NCBI RefSeq assembly: GCF_003046545.1
Contig: NZ_QAAA01000004.1
Span: 62,001 to 126,000 of the forward strand
Reading direction: 5' to 3'
Source of the DNA: Rhodovulum imhoffii
GTDB taxonomy: Bacteria > Pseudomonadota > Alphaproteobacteria > Rhodobacterales > Rhodobacteraceae
DNA: 64,000 nt
Every line of letters starts with the position of its first letter. Within the stretch, counting starts at the first letter, position 1. Shown in pieces: positions 1-8,777 of the stretch. The position numbers were made by a program, and so were the translations under genes. The notes beneath the pieces were generated by a model, which was not told where the DNA came from, did not search any database, and worked only from the letters and a program-made list of their open reading frames with translations.

Positions 1-258
1 TGCTGCTCGACTTCGTGCCCGTCTTACTGGTGGAACGGGGACAAATACCTGGGCCCCGCCGCGCTGCTGCATGCCTATCGCTGGATCATCGACTCGCGGG
101 ATGAAGCCACGGGTGAGCGCCTGGATCAGCTTGAAGATCCGTTCAAGCTCTATCGTTGCCACACGATCATGAACTGTACCAAGACCTGCCCGAAAAATCT
201 TAACCCCGCCAAGGCCATCGCCCAGATCAAGGGCATGATGGTGGACCGGGTAATCTGA
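1..258 (+). CDS. sdhB: Succinate dehydrogenase iron-sulfur subunit, C-terminal 85 residues (5' truncated by window edge)
   Basis: Frame 1 is open from the first base to a TGA at 256-258. The fragment begins in [12 protein letters not shown], the cysteine motif of the second Fe-S binding half of SdhB. It continues with [19 protein letters not shown], the C-terminal ferredoxin-like motif that completes the 3Fe-4S and 4Fe-4S sites. SdhB carries electrons from the FAD of SdhA to ubiquinone in complex II, on the cytoplasmic face of the inner membrane. The N-terminal 2Fe-2S domain lies outside the window, so the start cannot be seen. The gene is followed by a strong inverted repeat and then by the convergent arfB. 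The identity is firm because the cysteine spacing and the terminal MVDRVI-like tail are typical of alphaproteobacterial SdhB. Confidence 0.96.
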   Translation, partial: CCSTSCPSYWWNGDKYLGPAALLHAYRWIIDSRDEATGERLDQLEDPFKLYRCHTIMNCTKTCPKNLNPAKAIAQIKGMMVDRVI

Positions 259-313
259 CCTGAAAACCGGGGCGGGCGGGGGCAACCGTTTCGGGCATGG
301 CGCGGTTGGATGG

Positions 314-355
314 CCGCCCGCCTGTGTGGGCACGACATCTGTCGTGCCCGGGCGG
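314..355. terminator. Nested inverted repeat between convergent sdhB and arfB
   Basis: A 10-bp perfect inverted repeat (GGGCACGACA, 328-337, with its complement at 340-349) sits inside an outer 6-bp pair (CCGCCC 314-319 with GGGCGG 350-355). It lies 56 bp after the sdhB stop and about 110 bp after the arfB stop, in the 206-bp spacer between converging genes. No T-run follows on either strand, so it is not a classical intrinsic terminator. Position and stability suggest a bidirectional 3'-end structure. Confidence 0.45.
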
Positions 356-464
356 TCGTATCCCGAGGTGCCCAACGCGCCGGTGGTTTGATCCCCGCCC
401 TGAAAGAATGCGCCAGCGCGCGGTTCCGGCGTGCTGGATTGGCTGTACCTGCCGTGCCTGGGGG

Positions 465-887
465 TTAGCCGTTCGGGTCTTCGACCTTGTTGCGCATTAC
501 CTTGATCTCGCCCCGCGCCTTCTTTGCTTTCAGCCGCCGTTCCACTGAACCTTTTGTCGGGCGTGTCGGGCGCCGTTTCCCGGGGGTGATCAGGGCTTTG
601 CGAATCAGCTCCGCAAGGCGTTCGCGGGCAATCTCCCGGTTGCGGGCCTGGCTGCGGGTTTCGTCCACCTGGATCAGGATCGCGCCCTCTTTCGTCCACC
701 GCCGACCGGCCAGGCGCTTCAACCGCGCCTTTACCGGAGCGGGCAGATTCGGGCTTCGGGCGGCCTCAAAGCGCAGGTCCACCGCAGAGGAAACCTTGTT
801 CACGTTTTGCCCGCCGGGTCCCGACGCACGGGAAAAGACCTCGGTCAGTTCCCAGTCGGAAAGGGTGATCTCGTCGGTGATGCGCAT
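465..887 (-). CDS. arfB: Peptidyl-tRNA hydrolase ArfB (stalled-ribosome rescue)
   Basis: The product is 140 aa, the usual ArfB/YaeJ length. It has the release-factor catalytic motif GGQ at residues 25-27 within SRASGPGGQNVNK, followed by a conserved NKV.S segment. The C-terminal tail is very basic (RRPTRPTKGSVERR onward), the part that enters the empty mRNA channel of a stalled ribosome. ArfB hydrolyses peptidyl-tRNA on non-stop ribosomes without needing a stop codon. I chose the ATG at 887 (MRITDEI) because it gives the family length; the frame stays open upstream to a TTG, but that adds residues not seen in the family. No strong Shine-Dalgarno is visible. Release factors 1 and 2 also carry GGQ but are far longer. 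Confidence 0.92.
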   Translation of the reverse strand: MRITDEITLSDWELTEVFSRASGPGGQNVNKVSSAVDLRFEAARSPNLPAPVKARLKRLAGRRWTKEGAILIQVDETRSQARNREIARERLAELIRKALITPGKRRPTRPTKGSVERRLKAKKARGEIKVMRNKVEDPNG

Positions 888-920
888 GGGGCAAGATAAC
901 GCTATGGCGGAAAACAAGAA

Positions 921-941
921 AGGGTCGCCACGGGCGACCCT
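921..941 (-). terminator. Probable intrinsic terminator (minus strand)
   Basis: AGGGTCGCC (921-929) pairs perfectly with GGCGACCCT (933-941) around a 3-nt loop. Read on the minus strand the stem is followed by a U-rich stretch (TTCTTGTTTTCC), so it looks like a Rho-independent terminator for transcripts coming from the right. It would end the transcription unit that contains the small ORF at 1013-1069 and possibly read-through from yhhQ. Confidence 0.65.
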
Positions 942-1012
942 TCCGAGATCAGGGAGATGGGCCGGTTAGAGCAAGAGGCCCAATCGGGGGTGTTCTGACT
1001 TTGGGATTGCCC

Positions 1013-1069
1013 TCAGGCCACGGCCCCCCCGACTGTTCCAACACCTGTCTCCAACATCACTCTGGACAC
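1013..1069 (-). CDS. Candidate 18-aa small protein or leader peptide
   Basis: On the minus strand a near-consensus Shine-Dalgarno (AAAGGAGGTGG, about 1074-1084) lies 7 nt before a GTG at 1069. The frame encodes MSRVMLETGVGTVGGAVA and ends at TGA (1013-1015). An intrinsic-terminator-like hairpin follows at 921-941. A TTGACT hexamer at 1127-1132 (minus strand) could be a -35 element, but no convincing -10 is seen. The ribosome-binding site is one of the best in the window and serves no annotated gene, which is why the ORF is listed. I recognise no family. It could instead be a non-coding RNA that exposes a Shine-Dalgarno-like sequence. Confidence 0.35.
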   Translation of the reverse strand: MSRVMLETGVGTVGGAVA

Positions 1070-1138
1070 TGGACCACCTCCTTTCTGTGACTGCCGATGG
1101 TTAAAGCGTGCCACAGATTTAGTGGAAGTCAAAAGATT

Positions 1139-1762
1139 TTACGCAATCTGTGCCGTCATTCGCCTGACAATCAGGCGAAAAGGAATCAGTGCGGCCAAAG
1201 CGAGGGCAAGTTTGACACACCAGTCCGCCACCGCCAGCGATGCCCATAGCGGGACAACCGGGCCGACGCCCAGAAGCGGCAGGGCCTCATTGGCCCATCC
1301 GACATCGTTGGCGGGTTCCAGGACCGTGAGAGATGCGGAAAACGCGACGGTGAAGAAAAGCGCCGTATCCACGGAAGACCCGATCAGCGTGGAGACCACC
1401 GGCGCCCGCCACCAGCGCCCTTCGCGCAGGCGGTCGAAAATGACGATGTCCAGCACCTGAGCGGTCAGGAAGGCGGTGCCGGAGGCCAGCGCGATGCGCA
1501 GGGTCACCAGCGGGCCGAACTCACCGGAAATCTGGGTGCCAACGAAGGAGCAGATCACCCCGGTGACAAAACCCGCGAATACCACCTTTCGGGCCGTTCG
1601 GGGGCCGTACACCCTGTTCATGACATCGGTCACCAGAAAGGCGAGCGGATAGGTAAAGGCCCCCCATGTCAGCCACTGGCCGAACAGGAACTGGACGAGG
1701 ATATTGGAGGCCACCACGATAGCGGCCATGGCAAGAATGCCGGGAAGAACTGCGCGGTGCAT
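1139..1762 (-). CDS. yhhQ: Queuosine precursor transporter, YhhQ/Vut_1 family
   Basis: The product is a 207-aa inner-membrane protein with about six hydrophobic segments and the family pattern WGAFTYPLAFLVTDVMNRVYGP (residues about 33-55), in which the conserved polar residues of helix 2 are visible. Later it has GSSVDTALFF, the second signature. YhhQ proteins import preQ0/preQ1 or queuine for tRNA modification; the function is inferred from family membership. The start ATG at 1762 gives a normal length. The 89-bp spacer to the upstream LOG gene holds two small GC hairpins (1798-1813 and 1827-1837) but no recognisable preQ1 riboswitch core. The gene is probably transcribed alone or with LOG. 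Confidence 0.9.
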   Translation of the reverse strand: MHRAVLPGILAMAAIVVASNILVQFLFGQWLTWGAFTYPLAFLVTDVMNRVYGPRTARKVVFAGFVTGVICSFVGTQISGEFGPLVTLRIALASGTAFLTAQVLDIVIFDRLREGRWWRAPVVSTLIGSSVDTALFFTVAFSASLTVLEPANDVGWANEALPLLGVGPVVPLWASLAVADWCVKLALALAALIPFRLIVRRMTAQIA

Positions 1763-1851
1763 GGTTGTGCCCGTTTTGACAAGGTTGCGGCGACTTGGTC
1801 CGCCCGTGCGGACGCGTCTTGTTAGCGCCCTGCGGGCTTTGCCGCAAGGGG

Positions 1852-2676
1852 TCAGTCGCGCCGGGGCGGTTGCCAGCGTTCGATATAGTCCACCGCCTCG
1901 CGCGCGGTTTCGACGAATTTGAAAAGCTCCAGGTCTTCGGGGGCGATGGTTCCTGCCTCGACCAGCGCGTCCCAGTTCACCAGTTTGCGCCAGAAGCTTT
2001 CCCCAAACAACAGGAAGGGTACCGGGTCCATCCGCCCGGTCTGGATCAGGGTCAGACTTTCGAACATCTCGTCCAGCGTGCCGAAGCCGCCGGGGAACAC
2101 CGCGATTGCGGCGGCCCGCAGCAGAAAGTGCATCTTGCGGATGCCGAAGTAATGGAAGTTGAAGCTCAACTCCGGCGTGACATAGCGGTTCGGGGCCTGT
2201 TCATGCGGCAGCAGGATGTTCAGCCCGATGGAAACGCCCCCGGCATCCGCCGCGCCGCGGTTGCCGGCCTCCATCACGCCGGGGCCGCCGCCGGTGACGA
2301 TCACGTTGTGGCGGCCTTGTGCGTCGCCATTGCGCAGGGTCATCAGGCGGGCGAACTCGCGCGCCTCGTCGTAATAGCGGCTGAGATCCGCCAGCGTTTC
2401 GGACCGGGCGGCACGTTTTTGATCCGGTGCCGGAATGCGTGCGCCGCCAAACAGGACGACGGTGCTCTCCACTCCGTATTCCGACATGATCAATTCGGGC
2501 TTGAGCAGTTCCAGGTGCAGGCGCAGCGGGCGCAGCTCGTCGCGGAGCAGGAAATCCGTATCGTTGAACGCCAGCCGGTACGCCGGGGCGCGCGTCTGCG
2601 GTGTATCGGGGATCACCCGGCTGCGCTGAATGTCCTGCTGGGCATTGCGGAACGGGCGTTTGGTCGACTCGGTCAT
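1852..2676 (-). CDS. LOG-family protein (nucleoside 5'-monophosphate phosphoribohydrolase fold)
   Basis: The product has a Rossmann-like lysine-decarboxylase-like/LOG domain in its C-terminal two thirds, with GGGPGVMEAGNRGA and PGGFGTLDE, the two signature motifs of the family. The aspartate/glutamate of PGGxGTxxE is the catalytic residue in plant LOG and bacterial PpnN-type enzymes, which release free base plus ribose-5-phosphate from nucleoside monophosphates. An N-terminal extension of roughly 100 residues is present, as in the longer bacterial subgroup. I place the start at ATG 2676 (MTESTKRP, 274 aa). An upstream in-frame start at 2742 would run into the dapD promoter. The gene is divergent from dapD with 83 bp between starts. 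Old annotations call it 'lysine decarboxylase', which is not supported. Confidence 0.88.
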   Translation of the reverse strand: MTESTKRPFRNAQQDIQRSRVIPDTPQTRAPAYRLAFNDTDFLLRDELRPLRLHLELLKPELIMSEYGVESTVVLFGGARIPAPDQKRAARSETLADLSRYYDEAREFARLMTLRNGDAQGRHNVIVTGGGPGVMEAGNRGAADAGGVSIGLNILLPHEQAPNRYVTPELSFNFHYFGIRKMHFLLRAAAIAVFPGGFGTLDEMFESLTLIQTGRMDPVPFLLFGESFWRKLVNWDALVEAGTIAPEDLELFKFVETAREAVDYIERWQPPRRD

Positions 2677-2759
2677 GGGATTGCCTGCATTGCGCCGTTT
2701 GGAAGGAGCGTCTATAGCCTTGAAGGCCGAGACGCCAGACATCTTTGCCGGAGGAGCCC

Positions 2760-3584
2760 ATGACCACCCAACTCGAATCTGCCATCGAAACCGCGTGGGA
2801 TGCGCGCGATCAAATCACCCCCGCGACCGGCGGGGAAACCCGCGAGGCGATCGAGGAAACGCTCAACGCGCTGGACCGCGGGGTGCTGCGGGTCGCCGAA
2901 CGGCGTGAGAATGGCGACTGGCACGTGAACCAGTGGGCCAAAAAGGCTGTGCTGCTGGGTTTTCGCCTGAAGGACATGGAGTTGCATGACGGTGGCCCCC
3001 AGGGCGGGGGCTGGTGGGATAAGGTCGACAGCAAGTTCAAGGGCTGGGGTGAACAGGAATGGAAAGCCGCCGGGTTTCGCGCGGTGCCCGGCTGCGTTGT
3101 CCGCAGGTCGGCCTATATCGCGCCCGGCGCGGTGGTGATGCCCAGCTTTGTCAACCTTGGGGCCTATGTCGACGAAGCGACGATGGTGGACACCTGGGTG
3201 ACCGTCGGCTCCTGTGCGCAGATCGGCAAGAACGTGCATCTTTCGGGTGGCGTCGGCATTGGCGGGGTCCTCGAACCCATGCAGGCCGGTCCCACCATCA
3301 TCGAGGACAACTGCTTCATCGGGGCACGGTCCGAGGTTGTGGAAGGCGTGATCGTGCGAGAGGGTTCGGTGCTGGGCATGGGCGTCTATATCGGCCAGTC
3401 CACCAAGATCGTGGATCGCGAAAGCGGTGAGGTCATGTATGGCGAGGTGCCGCCCTACTCGGTGGTGGTGTCCGGTTCGGTCCCGTCAAAAGGGGGCGTG
3501 AACCTCTACTGTGCAGTGATCGTGAAGCGGGTGGACGCAAGGACCCGCTCCAAGACCGGCATCAACGAGTTGCTGCGTGACTGA
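2760..3584 (+). CDS. dapD: 2,3,4,5-tetrahydropyridine-2,6-dicarboxylate N-succinyltransferase
   Basis: This 274-aa protein is the full length for DapD. The C-terminal half (about residues 105-235) is a left-handed beta-helix of hexapeptide repeats ([37 protein letters not shown]). The conserved segment [19 protein letters not shown] is present, and the C-terminal [20 protein letters not shown] is characteristic of DapD. It succinylates tetrahydrodipicolinate using succinyl-CoA in the succinylase branch of lysine and meso-diaminopimelate synthesis, in the cytoplasm. The ATG at 2760 has GGAGGA 4 nt upstream; the frame extends to a TTG 15 bp earlier that has no such site. The next ORF overlaps its end by 8 nt, and dapE follows. 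Confidence 0.97.
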   Translation: MTTQLESAIETAWDARDQITPATGGETREAIEETLNALDRGVLRVAERRENGDWHVNQWAKKAVLLGFRLKDMELHDGGPQGGGWWDKVDSKFKGWGEQEWKAAGFRAVPGCVVRRSAYIAPGAVVMPSFVNLGAYVDEATMVDTWVTVGSCAQIGKNVHLSGGVGIGGVLEPMQAGPTIIEDNCFIGARSEVVEGVIVREGSVLGMGVYIGQSTKIVDRESGEVMYGEVPPYSVVVSGSVPSKGGVNLYCAVIVKRVDARTRSKTGINELLRD

Positions 3585-3903
3585 CAAGCCCTCCAAAAAG
3601 CAGCAGGTCTTTACGCTGGTGGTCGAAGTCGGGCGCAAGGCCGGGGACGGTTTGCCCGACAAGGCTTCCGGCGCGGGGCTGATCTGCTTTGCCTCCGGCG
3701 TGGATGAGGCCGAGGCGGTCCGCGAAACCGTGGCGGTGCTGAAACAGGCCGGGCTGGCCCCGCTGGATGTCACCGGCCACGGGACTGCCGGGGACCGCCG
3801 CGCCCAGGGCCATGAGATCGGCGCGGAAGAGGTCGCGCTGATGGACCGGGCCCTGGCGGAGAACGCGGTGATCGTGGCGCAGATGGACCCGTTCTTCGAC
3901 TGA
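3577..3903 (+). CDS. Conserved-looking 108-aa protein between dapD and dapE, function unknown
   Basis: A GTG start at 3577 overlaps the dapD stop by 8 nt, indicating translational coupling, and dapE starts 64 bp downstream. The product is a small soluble protein with a basic N-terminus ([11 protein letters not shown]), a beta-strand-like opening ([10 protein letters not shown]) and an acidic, alanine-rich second half ending MDPFFD. I see no signal peptide, transmembrane segment, cysteine pair or nucleotide-binding motif. I do not recognise a family. Codon use is like that of its neighbours, with GC-rich third positions. The placement suggests a link to diaminopimelate synthesis or simple co-expression, but this is inference. 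Confidence 0.75.
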   Translation: MTDKPSKKQQVFTLVVEVGRKAGDGLPDKASGAGLICFASGVDEAEAVRETVAVLKQAGLAPLDVTGHGTAGDRRAQGHEIGAEEVALMDRALAENAVIVAQMDPFFD

Positions 3904-3967
3904 TCCGCCGCGTTGCGTCCGGCTGTGGCGCGGTTTATCGCTGGTGCGACCGATAAAGGAGCCCGAA

Positions 3968-5119
3968 ATGCCTGTCACCGACCCCGTCGCCCTGACCGCC
4001 GAGTTGATCCGCTGCCGCTCCGTCACGCCGACGGAGGGGGGCGCGCTGATGCTGTTGGAGGGGCACCTGACAGAAGCCGGCTTCACATGTCACCGGGTGG
4101 ACCGGGGCGGTGTCAGCAATCTCTTCGCGCGTTGGGGCGCAAAGGGGCATGGGCGAACCTTCGGCTTCAACGGCCACACGGATGTGGTGCCCGTGGGGGA
4201 TACCGCCGGATGGACGGTGGATCCGTTCGGCGGGGAAATTCGTGACGGTCTGCTTTGGGGGCGCGGCGCGACCGACATGAAATCAGGCGTGGCGGCCTTT
4301 GTTGCCGCGGCGATCGATTTCGTCACCGAAACCCCGCCCGACGGCGCGCTTGTGCTGGCCATCACCGGCGATGAGGAAGGCGATGCCGTGGATGGCACGG
4401 TGGCGCTGCTGGACTGGATGGCCACCGAGGGAGAGTATATGGCGCTGTGCGTGGTGGGCGAACCCACCAGCCGTGAGACCCTGGGCGACGTGATGAAGAT
4501 CGGGCGGCGCGGGTCGATCACGGCATATTTCGCCGCGCAGGGTGTGCAGGGGCATGCCGCCTACCCGGAGCGCGCCAAGAATCCGCTGCCGGCCATGGCC
4601 CGGCTGGTGACGCGTCTTTCAGGGGCACGGTTGGATGAGGGCACCGCGCATTTCGACCCTTCCACACTTGCCGTGACCACGGTGGATACCGGGAACGCGG
4701 CGGCGAATGTGATCCCCGGCGTTTGCCATGCCACGGTGAACATCCGCTTCAACGAAACCCACAGCCCCGACTCCCTGACCGACTGGCTGCGTGCCGAGAT
4801 GGAAACCGTGGCCGGAGAAACCGGCATTTCCTTTGCGCTGGAAACCAGGGTGTCGGGGGACAGCTTCCTGACACCGCCGGGGGATCTGTCCGCGCTGGTC
4901 GCCCGTGCGGTTGAGGCCGAAACCGGCCGGCGGCCCGAAATGTCCACCTCCGGCGGCACGTCGGATGCGCGGTTCGTCAAGGATTTTTGCCCGGTCGTGG
5001 AGTTTGGCCTGGTCGGCAAAACGATGCATCAGGTCGATGAACGGATTGAGGTTGCGCAGATCGAAACCCTCAAGCAGATTTATGCCCGGATGCTGGCCGA
5101 CTATTTCGCCAACTCGTGA
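3968..5119 (+). CDS. dapE: Succinyl-diaminopimelate desuccinylase
   Basis: The product is a 383-aa M20 metallopeptidase-family enzyme. It shows the first metal motif [10 protein letters not shown] (about residue 66), the bridging aspartate in [11 protein letters not shown], the catalytic and metal glutamates in TGDEEGDA, and the late motif [10 protein letters not shown]. The dimerisation lid is inserted in the middle ([15 protein letters not shown]). DapE hydrolyses N-succinyl-LL-diaminopimelate to LL-diaminopimelate and succinate, using two zinc ions. The start ATG at 3968 is preceded by AAAGGAG with a 6-nt gap; the open frame upstream lacks this. It is in the same direction as dapD and the 108-aa ORF, so these form one functional cluster. 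The RNase R gene follows after 46 bp. Confidence 0.96.
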   Translation: MPVTDPVALTAELIRCRSVTPTEGGALMLLEGHLTEAGFTCHRVDRGGVSNLFARWGAKGHGRTFGFNGHTDVVPVGDTAGWTVDPFGGEIRDGLLWGRGATDMKSGVAAFVAAAIDFVTETPPDGALVLAITGDEEGDAVDGTVALLDWMATEGEYMALCVVGEPTSRETLGDVMKIGRRGSITAYFAAQGVQGHAAYPERAKNPLPAMARLVTRLSGARLDEGTAHFDPSTLAVTTVDTGNAAANVIPGVCHATVNIRFNETHSPDSLTDWLRAEMETVAGETGISFALETRVSGDSFLTPPGDLSALVARAVEAETGRRPEMSTSGGTSDARFVKDFCPVVEFGLVGKTMHQVDERIEVAQIETLKQIYARMLADYFANS

Positions 5120-5165
5120 CGCGATAGAGGCTGACGCCGCGCAAGGCGCATGGTAGGGCAGGGAC

Positions 5166-7418
5166 ATGAGCCGCATCCCCTCCAAACCCGAGATTCTCAA
5201 CTGGATCGCCGACAATCCCGGCCTGACCACCAAGCGTGATATTGCCAAGGCCTTTGGAATCAAGGGATCTGACCGTATCGACCTCAAGCGCCTGCTGCGG
5301 GAACTGGAGGACGAAGGCCACCTGCAAAAACGACGCAAGACCTACCGTGATCCGGAAAAGCTGCCGCCGGTCACGGTGCTGCAAATATTGCCGCCCGACG
5401 ACGCGGGTGAGATGTTCGCGCGCCCGCTGGAATGGCACGGTGAGGGGCCGGAGCCGCGCGTCCTGTTCATTCCGCGCAAGGCCGAGCCGGCACTGGCCGG
5501 CGGCGACCGCATCCTTGCCCGTCTGGCGGAGGTGCGTGATGAGGATTACCAGTATGAGGCCCGCCTGATCCGCCGCATCGGCACCAACCCGGTGCGGATA
5601 CTGGGAGTGTTCCGCAAATCTTCCGAAGGCGGTCGCATTGTCCCCGTGGACAAGGGGGCAGACAAGGAGTGGGCGGTCGCCCCCGGTGCGACGCTGGACG
5701 CAAAGGACGGTGAGTTGGTCGAGGCCGAGCAGGTCGGCCCGCGCGCCCGCATGGGGCTTCCCAGGGCCCGCGTGGTGGACCGCTTGGGCGACCCGACCGC
5801 GCCCAGGGCCGTCAGCCTGATTGCCATTCACCAGCATGGCATTCCCGATCATTTTCCCGACGCCGTGATGGCGGAGGCGGATCGCTGCAAGCCTGCGGGG
5901 CTTGGCGGGCGGGAAGATCTGCGCCACCTGCCTTTCATCACCATCGACCCGGCCGATGCCCGCGACCTTGACGATGCCGTTCTGGCCCTGCCCGACGGTG
6001 ATCCGAAGAACGAGGGGGGGTATATCGTCTGGGTCGCGATTGCCGATGTGGCCCACTATGTCACCCCCGACAGCGCGATGGATCGGGAGGCCCGCAAGCG
6101 CGGCAATTCCACCTATTTTCCCGACCGGGTGGTGCCGATGCTGCCGGATCGGCTGTCGAGCGACCTGTGCTCCCTGAATGAGGGTGTGCCGCGTGCCTGC
6201 ATGGCTGTGTGCATGAAGCTGGACGCCGCCGGGCACAAGATATCGCACCGCTTCGCCCGCGGGCTGATGCAATCCGTCGGCCGGTTGGCCTATCACGAGG
6301 TGCAGGAGGCCATGGACGGTATGCCGGGCGAGGCAGCCGCGCCTTTGCTTGATGATACGATACGCCCGCTTTACGCTGCCTATGCCGCCGCGCGGAAGGC
6401 CCGTGCAGCCCGTCAGCCGCTGGACCTGGACCTGCCCGAGCGGCGGGTCGAACTGTCCGGGGACGGGCGGGTGAAATCGGTCAATTTCAAGGACCGTTAC
6501 GATGCCCATCGCCTGATCGAGGAATTCATGATCCTCGCCAATGTTTCGGCGGCCGAGGAGCTTATCCGTCTGCGCAGCCCGCTGTTGTTCCGGGTGCACG
6601 AAGAACCCAACCCCGATAAGCTGGAGGCCCTGCGCGAGGTGGCGCAGGCGTCCGGTTTCACGCTGGCCAAGGGGCGGGTGCTGAAGACCGGCCACCTGAA
6701 CCGCCTGCTGGAGCAGGCTGCGGGCACCGAGTTTTCCGAGCTTGTCAACCTGTCCACGCTGCGCGCGATGACGCAGGCGTATTACAGCCCGGAGAATTTC
6801 AGCCATTTCGGGCTGGCGCTGAAGGCGTATGCGCATTTCACTTCCCCCATCCGACGCTACGCCGACCTGATCGTCCACCGGGCGCTGATCGCCGCCCATG
6901 GCTGGGGCGAAGACGGGCTGTCCCCTGCCGAAACCGACGCGCTTGAGGAAACGGCCCAGCACATTTCCGAGACCGAGCGTCGTTCGATGATGGCGGAACG
7001 GGACACGACGGACCGTTATCTTGCCGCGTATCTCTCCGATCGGGTGGGAAACGAGTTCTCCGGCCGTGTGTCCGGGATCGCGCGGTTTGGCCTTTTCGTG
7101 AAGCTGGATGACACCGGGGCCGATGGGCTGGTGCCGATGCGGGATCTGGGAAATGAGTATTTTCACCACGACCCAGAGGCACAGACCCTGATGGGTGCCG
7201 ACAGCGGTATCGAGATCGGCCTCGGCCAGCCGGTGACGGTGCGCCTGTCCGAGGCTGTCCCCATCACCGGGGGGGTGTTGCTGGAATTGCTGGAACTGGA
7301 TGGCAAGCCGTTGCCCAAGGGGCGCAGCACGGGGGGTAAGCCGGTACGCCGCAAGGTTGTGCGGGCAAGGAAGAAGACAGCCAGGACACGACGAAAGCTG
7401 GCCCGCACCCGGCGCTGA
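5166..7418 (+). CDS. rnr: Ribonuclease R
   Basis: The 750-aa protein has the RNase R order. First come an N-terminal winged-helix segment (about 1-60, TTKRDIAKAFGIKGSDR) and cold-shock-like domains. The RNB catalytic domain follows, with TIDPADARDLDDAV at about 257-272, whose aspartates bind magnesium. Then come an S1 domain at about 626-705 (GRVSGIARFGLFVKLDD) and a lysine/arginine-rich tail (KKTARTRRKLARTRR). RNase R degrades structured RNA processively 3' to 5' without a helicase and takes part in rRNA quality control and trans-translation. The basic tail favours RNase R over RNase II. The start at ATG 5166 fits the family. It is likely co-transcribed with dapE or has its own promoter in the 46-bp gap. 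Confidence 0.96.
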   Translation: MSRIPSKPEILNWIADNPGLTTKRDIAKAFGIKGSDRIDLKRLLRELEDEGHLQKRRKTYRDPEKLPPVTVLQILPPDDAGEMFARPLEWHGEGPEPRVLFIPRKAEPALAGGDRILARLAEVRDEDYQYEARLIRRIGTNPVRILGVFRKSSEGGRIVPVDKGADKEWAVAPGATLDAKDGELVEAEQVGPRARMGLPRARVVDRLGDPTAPRAVSLIAIHQHGIPDHFPDAVMAEADRCKPAGLGGREDLRHLPFITIDPADARDLDDAVLALPDGDPKNEGGYIVWVAIADVAHYVTPDSAMDREARKRGNSTYFPDRVVPMLPDRLSSDLCSLNEGVPRACMAVCMKLDAAGHKISHRFARGLMQSVGRLAYHEVQEAMDGMPGEAAAPLLDDTIRPLYAAYAAARKARAARQPLDLDLPERRVELSGDGRVKSVNFKDRYDAHRLIEEFMILANVSAAEELIRLRSPLLFRVHEEPNPDKLEALREVAQASGFTLAKGRVLKTGHLNRLLEQAAGTEFSELVNLSTLRAMTQAYYSPENFSHFGLALKAYAHFTSPIRRYADLIVHRALIAAHGWGEDGLSPAETDALEETAQHISETERRSMMAERDTTDRYLAAYLSDRVGNEFSGRVSGIARFGLFVKLDDTGADGLVPMRDLGNEYFHHDPEAQTLMGADSGIEIGLGQPVTVRLSEAVPITGGVLLELLELDGKPLPKGRSTGGKPVRRKVVRARKKTARTRRKLARTRR

Positions 7419-7526
7419 GGCTCACGTTTTGGCGAGACTTCGCGCGGGGTCGTGCGCGGCGCTTTGAGAAACCGCGCGCCGGATGTACACTTGCCCAAAA
7501 CCAGAACGGTGCGAGCAGGTGAAATC

Positions 7527-8777
7527 ATGAAAACTTTGACACAGGCAGTCGGCCTTGTCGCGACGCTGACGGTGGGGGTGGCATGGGGTGCGCCCGAAAT
7601 CTCGCCGCGGCCCGAGACGCGGCCCGCACTGATGGAGGCCGCGCAGATCTCCACATCCAGCCACGGCTTTCAGAACTGGATTGCGGGGTTCCGGGGGCGC
7701 GCGATGGCGCAGGGTATTTCCTCCCGTGTCTTCGATTACGCCTTTCAGGGCGTACGCTATGACGCCGAGATCATCCGCAAGGACCGGAACCAGTCGGAGT
7801 TTACCAAAACCATCTGGGAATATCTCGACAGCGCGGCGTCGGATGCACGCGTACGTAACGGGCAAGCGGCGCTGCGCAAGCACGCCCGCCTGCTGAACCA
7901 GATCGAGGCCCGCTATGGCGTGGACAAGGAGGTTGTCGTCGCGATTTGGGGGCTGGAAAGCGCTTATGGGGAGTATCGTGGCTCCACCCCGCTGATCGGG
8001 GCGCTGGCGACGCTGGCTTATGACGGGCGGCGTGGGAAATTCTTCGAACAGCAGCTGGTCGCCGCGCTCAAGATCATCCAGGCCGGGGATGTCAGCCCCC
8101 GTGAGATGACGGGCTCCTGGGCCGGGGCGATGGGGCACACCCAGTTTATCCCGACCTCCTACCTTGCCTATGCGGTGGATTTTACCGGCGACGGCAAGCG
8201 GGATATCTGGTCGGACAACCCTGCCGATGCCCTGGCCTCGACGGCGGCGTACCTGTCGCGGTTCGGCTGGCGCAAAGGGCAGCCCTGGGGGGTTGAGGTC
8301 GTGCTACCGCGCGGGTTCGATTTCAGGATGGCCAACCGCAGCACCCGCCGCAGCCCGGCCCAGTGGGCGGCGATGGGGGTGCGTGGGACGAACGGGCGCC
8401 CTGTGCCTGATTACGGGAAAGCCTCGATCCTGCTGCCAGGGGGGGCGCGGGGTGCGGCCTTCATGATTTTCGACAATTTCAAGGTGATCGAACGCTACAA
8501 TGCCGCCGATGCCTACGTGATCGGGGTCGGGCACCTGTCGGACCGGCTGAAGGGCAAGGGGCCAATCCAGGCCAAGTGGCCGCGCGGCGACCGGGCGCTG
8601 AAATTCGCCGAGCGTAAAGAGTTGCAGCAGCGCCTGACCCGCGCCGGTTTCAACACCGGCGGGGTCGACGGCAAGATCGGCCCGAACACGATCGCGGCCA
8701 TCCGCGCCTATCAGCGCGCCGCCGGCTTGGTTCCCGACGGCTATGCCAGCCTCGATCTGCTCAAGCGATTGCGTTAA
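7527..8777 (+). CDS. Lytic murein transglycosylase (MltB-like) with C-terminal peptidoglycan-binding domain
   Basis: The 416-aa precursor begins with a Sec signal peptide (MKTLTQAVGLVATLTVGVAWG). The SLT_2/MltB catalytic domain follows, with AIWGLESAYGEYRG, placing the catalytic glutamate at residue 144, then GSWAGAMGHTQFIPTSYL. The last 55 residues (QQRLTRAGFNTGGVDGKIGP...) form a PG_binding_1 domain. It cleaves the MurNAc-GlcNAc bond with 1,6-anhydro ring formation in the periplasm. I chose the ATG at 7527 because it starts the signal peptide and is preceded by GCAGGTGA; upstream in-frame codons would destroy the signal peptide. No lipobox is seen, so unlike E. coli MltB it is probably soluble. 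Its stop overlaps that of the convergent phosphohexomutase by 4 nt. Confidence 0.93.
   Translation: MKTLTQAVGLVATLTVGVAWGAPEISPRPETRPALMEAAQISTSSHGFQNWIAGFRGRAMAQGISSRVFDYAFQGVRYDAEIIRKDRNQSEFTKTIWEYLDSAASDARVRNGQAALRKHARLLNQIEARYGVDKEVVVAIWGLESAYGEYRGSTPLIGALATLAYDGRRGKFFEQQLVAALKIIQAGDVSPREMTGSWAGAMGHTQFIPTSYLAYAVDFTGDGKRDIWSDNPADALASTAAYLSRFGWRKGQPWGVEVVLPRGFDFRMANRSTRRSPAQWAAMGVRGTNGRPVPDYGKASILLPGGARGAAFMIFDNFKVIERYNAADAYVIGVGHLSDRLKGKGPIQAKWPRGDRALKFAERKELQQRLTRAGFNTGGVDGKIGPNTIAAIRAYQRAAGLVPDGYASLDLLKRLR

Noticed and set aside
1763-1851. A preQ1 riboswitch before the queuosine-precursor transporter
   Set aside because: Two small GC hairpins are present, but no A-rich tail or conserved preQ1 aptamer core is visible.
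1852-2676. Lysine decarboxylase
   Set aside because: PGGxGTxxE and GGGPGVMEA are LOG-family motifs; no PLP-binding lysine motif of true decarboxylases is present.
5070-7169. A 699-codon open frame antisense to the RNase R gene
   Set aside because: High GC makes long antisense frames common. The translation has no known domain, is low-complexity, and lies fully opposite a well-supported gene.
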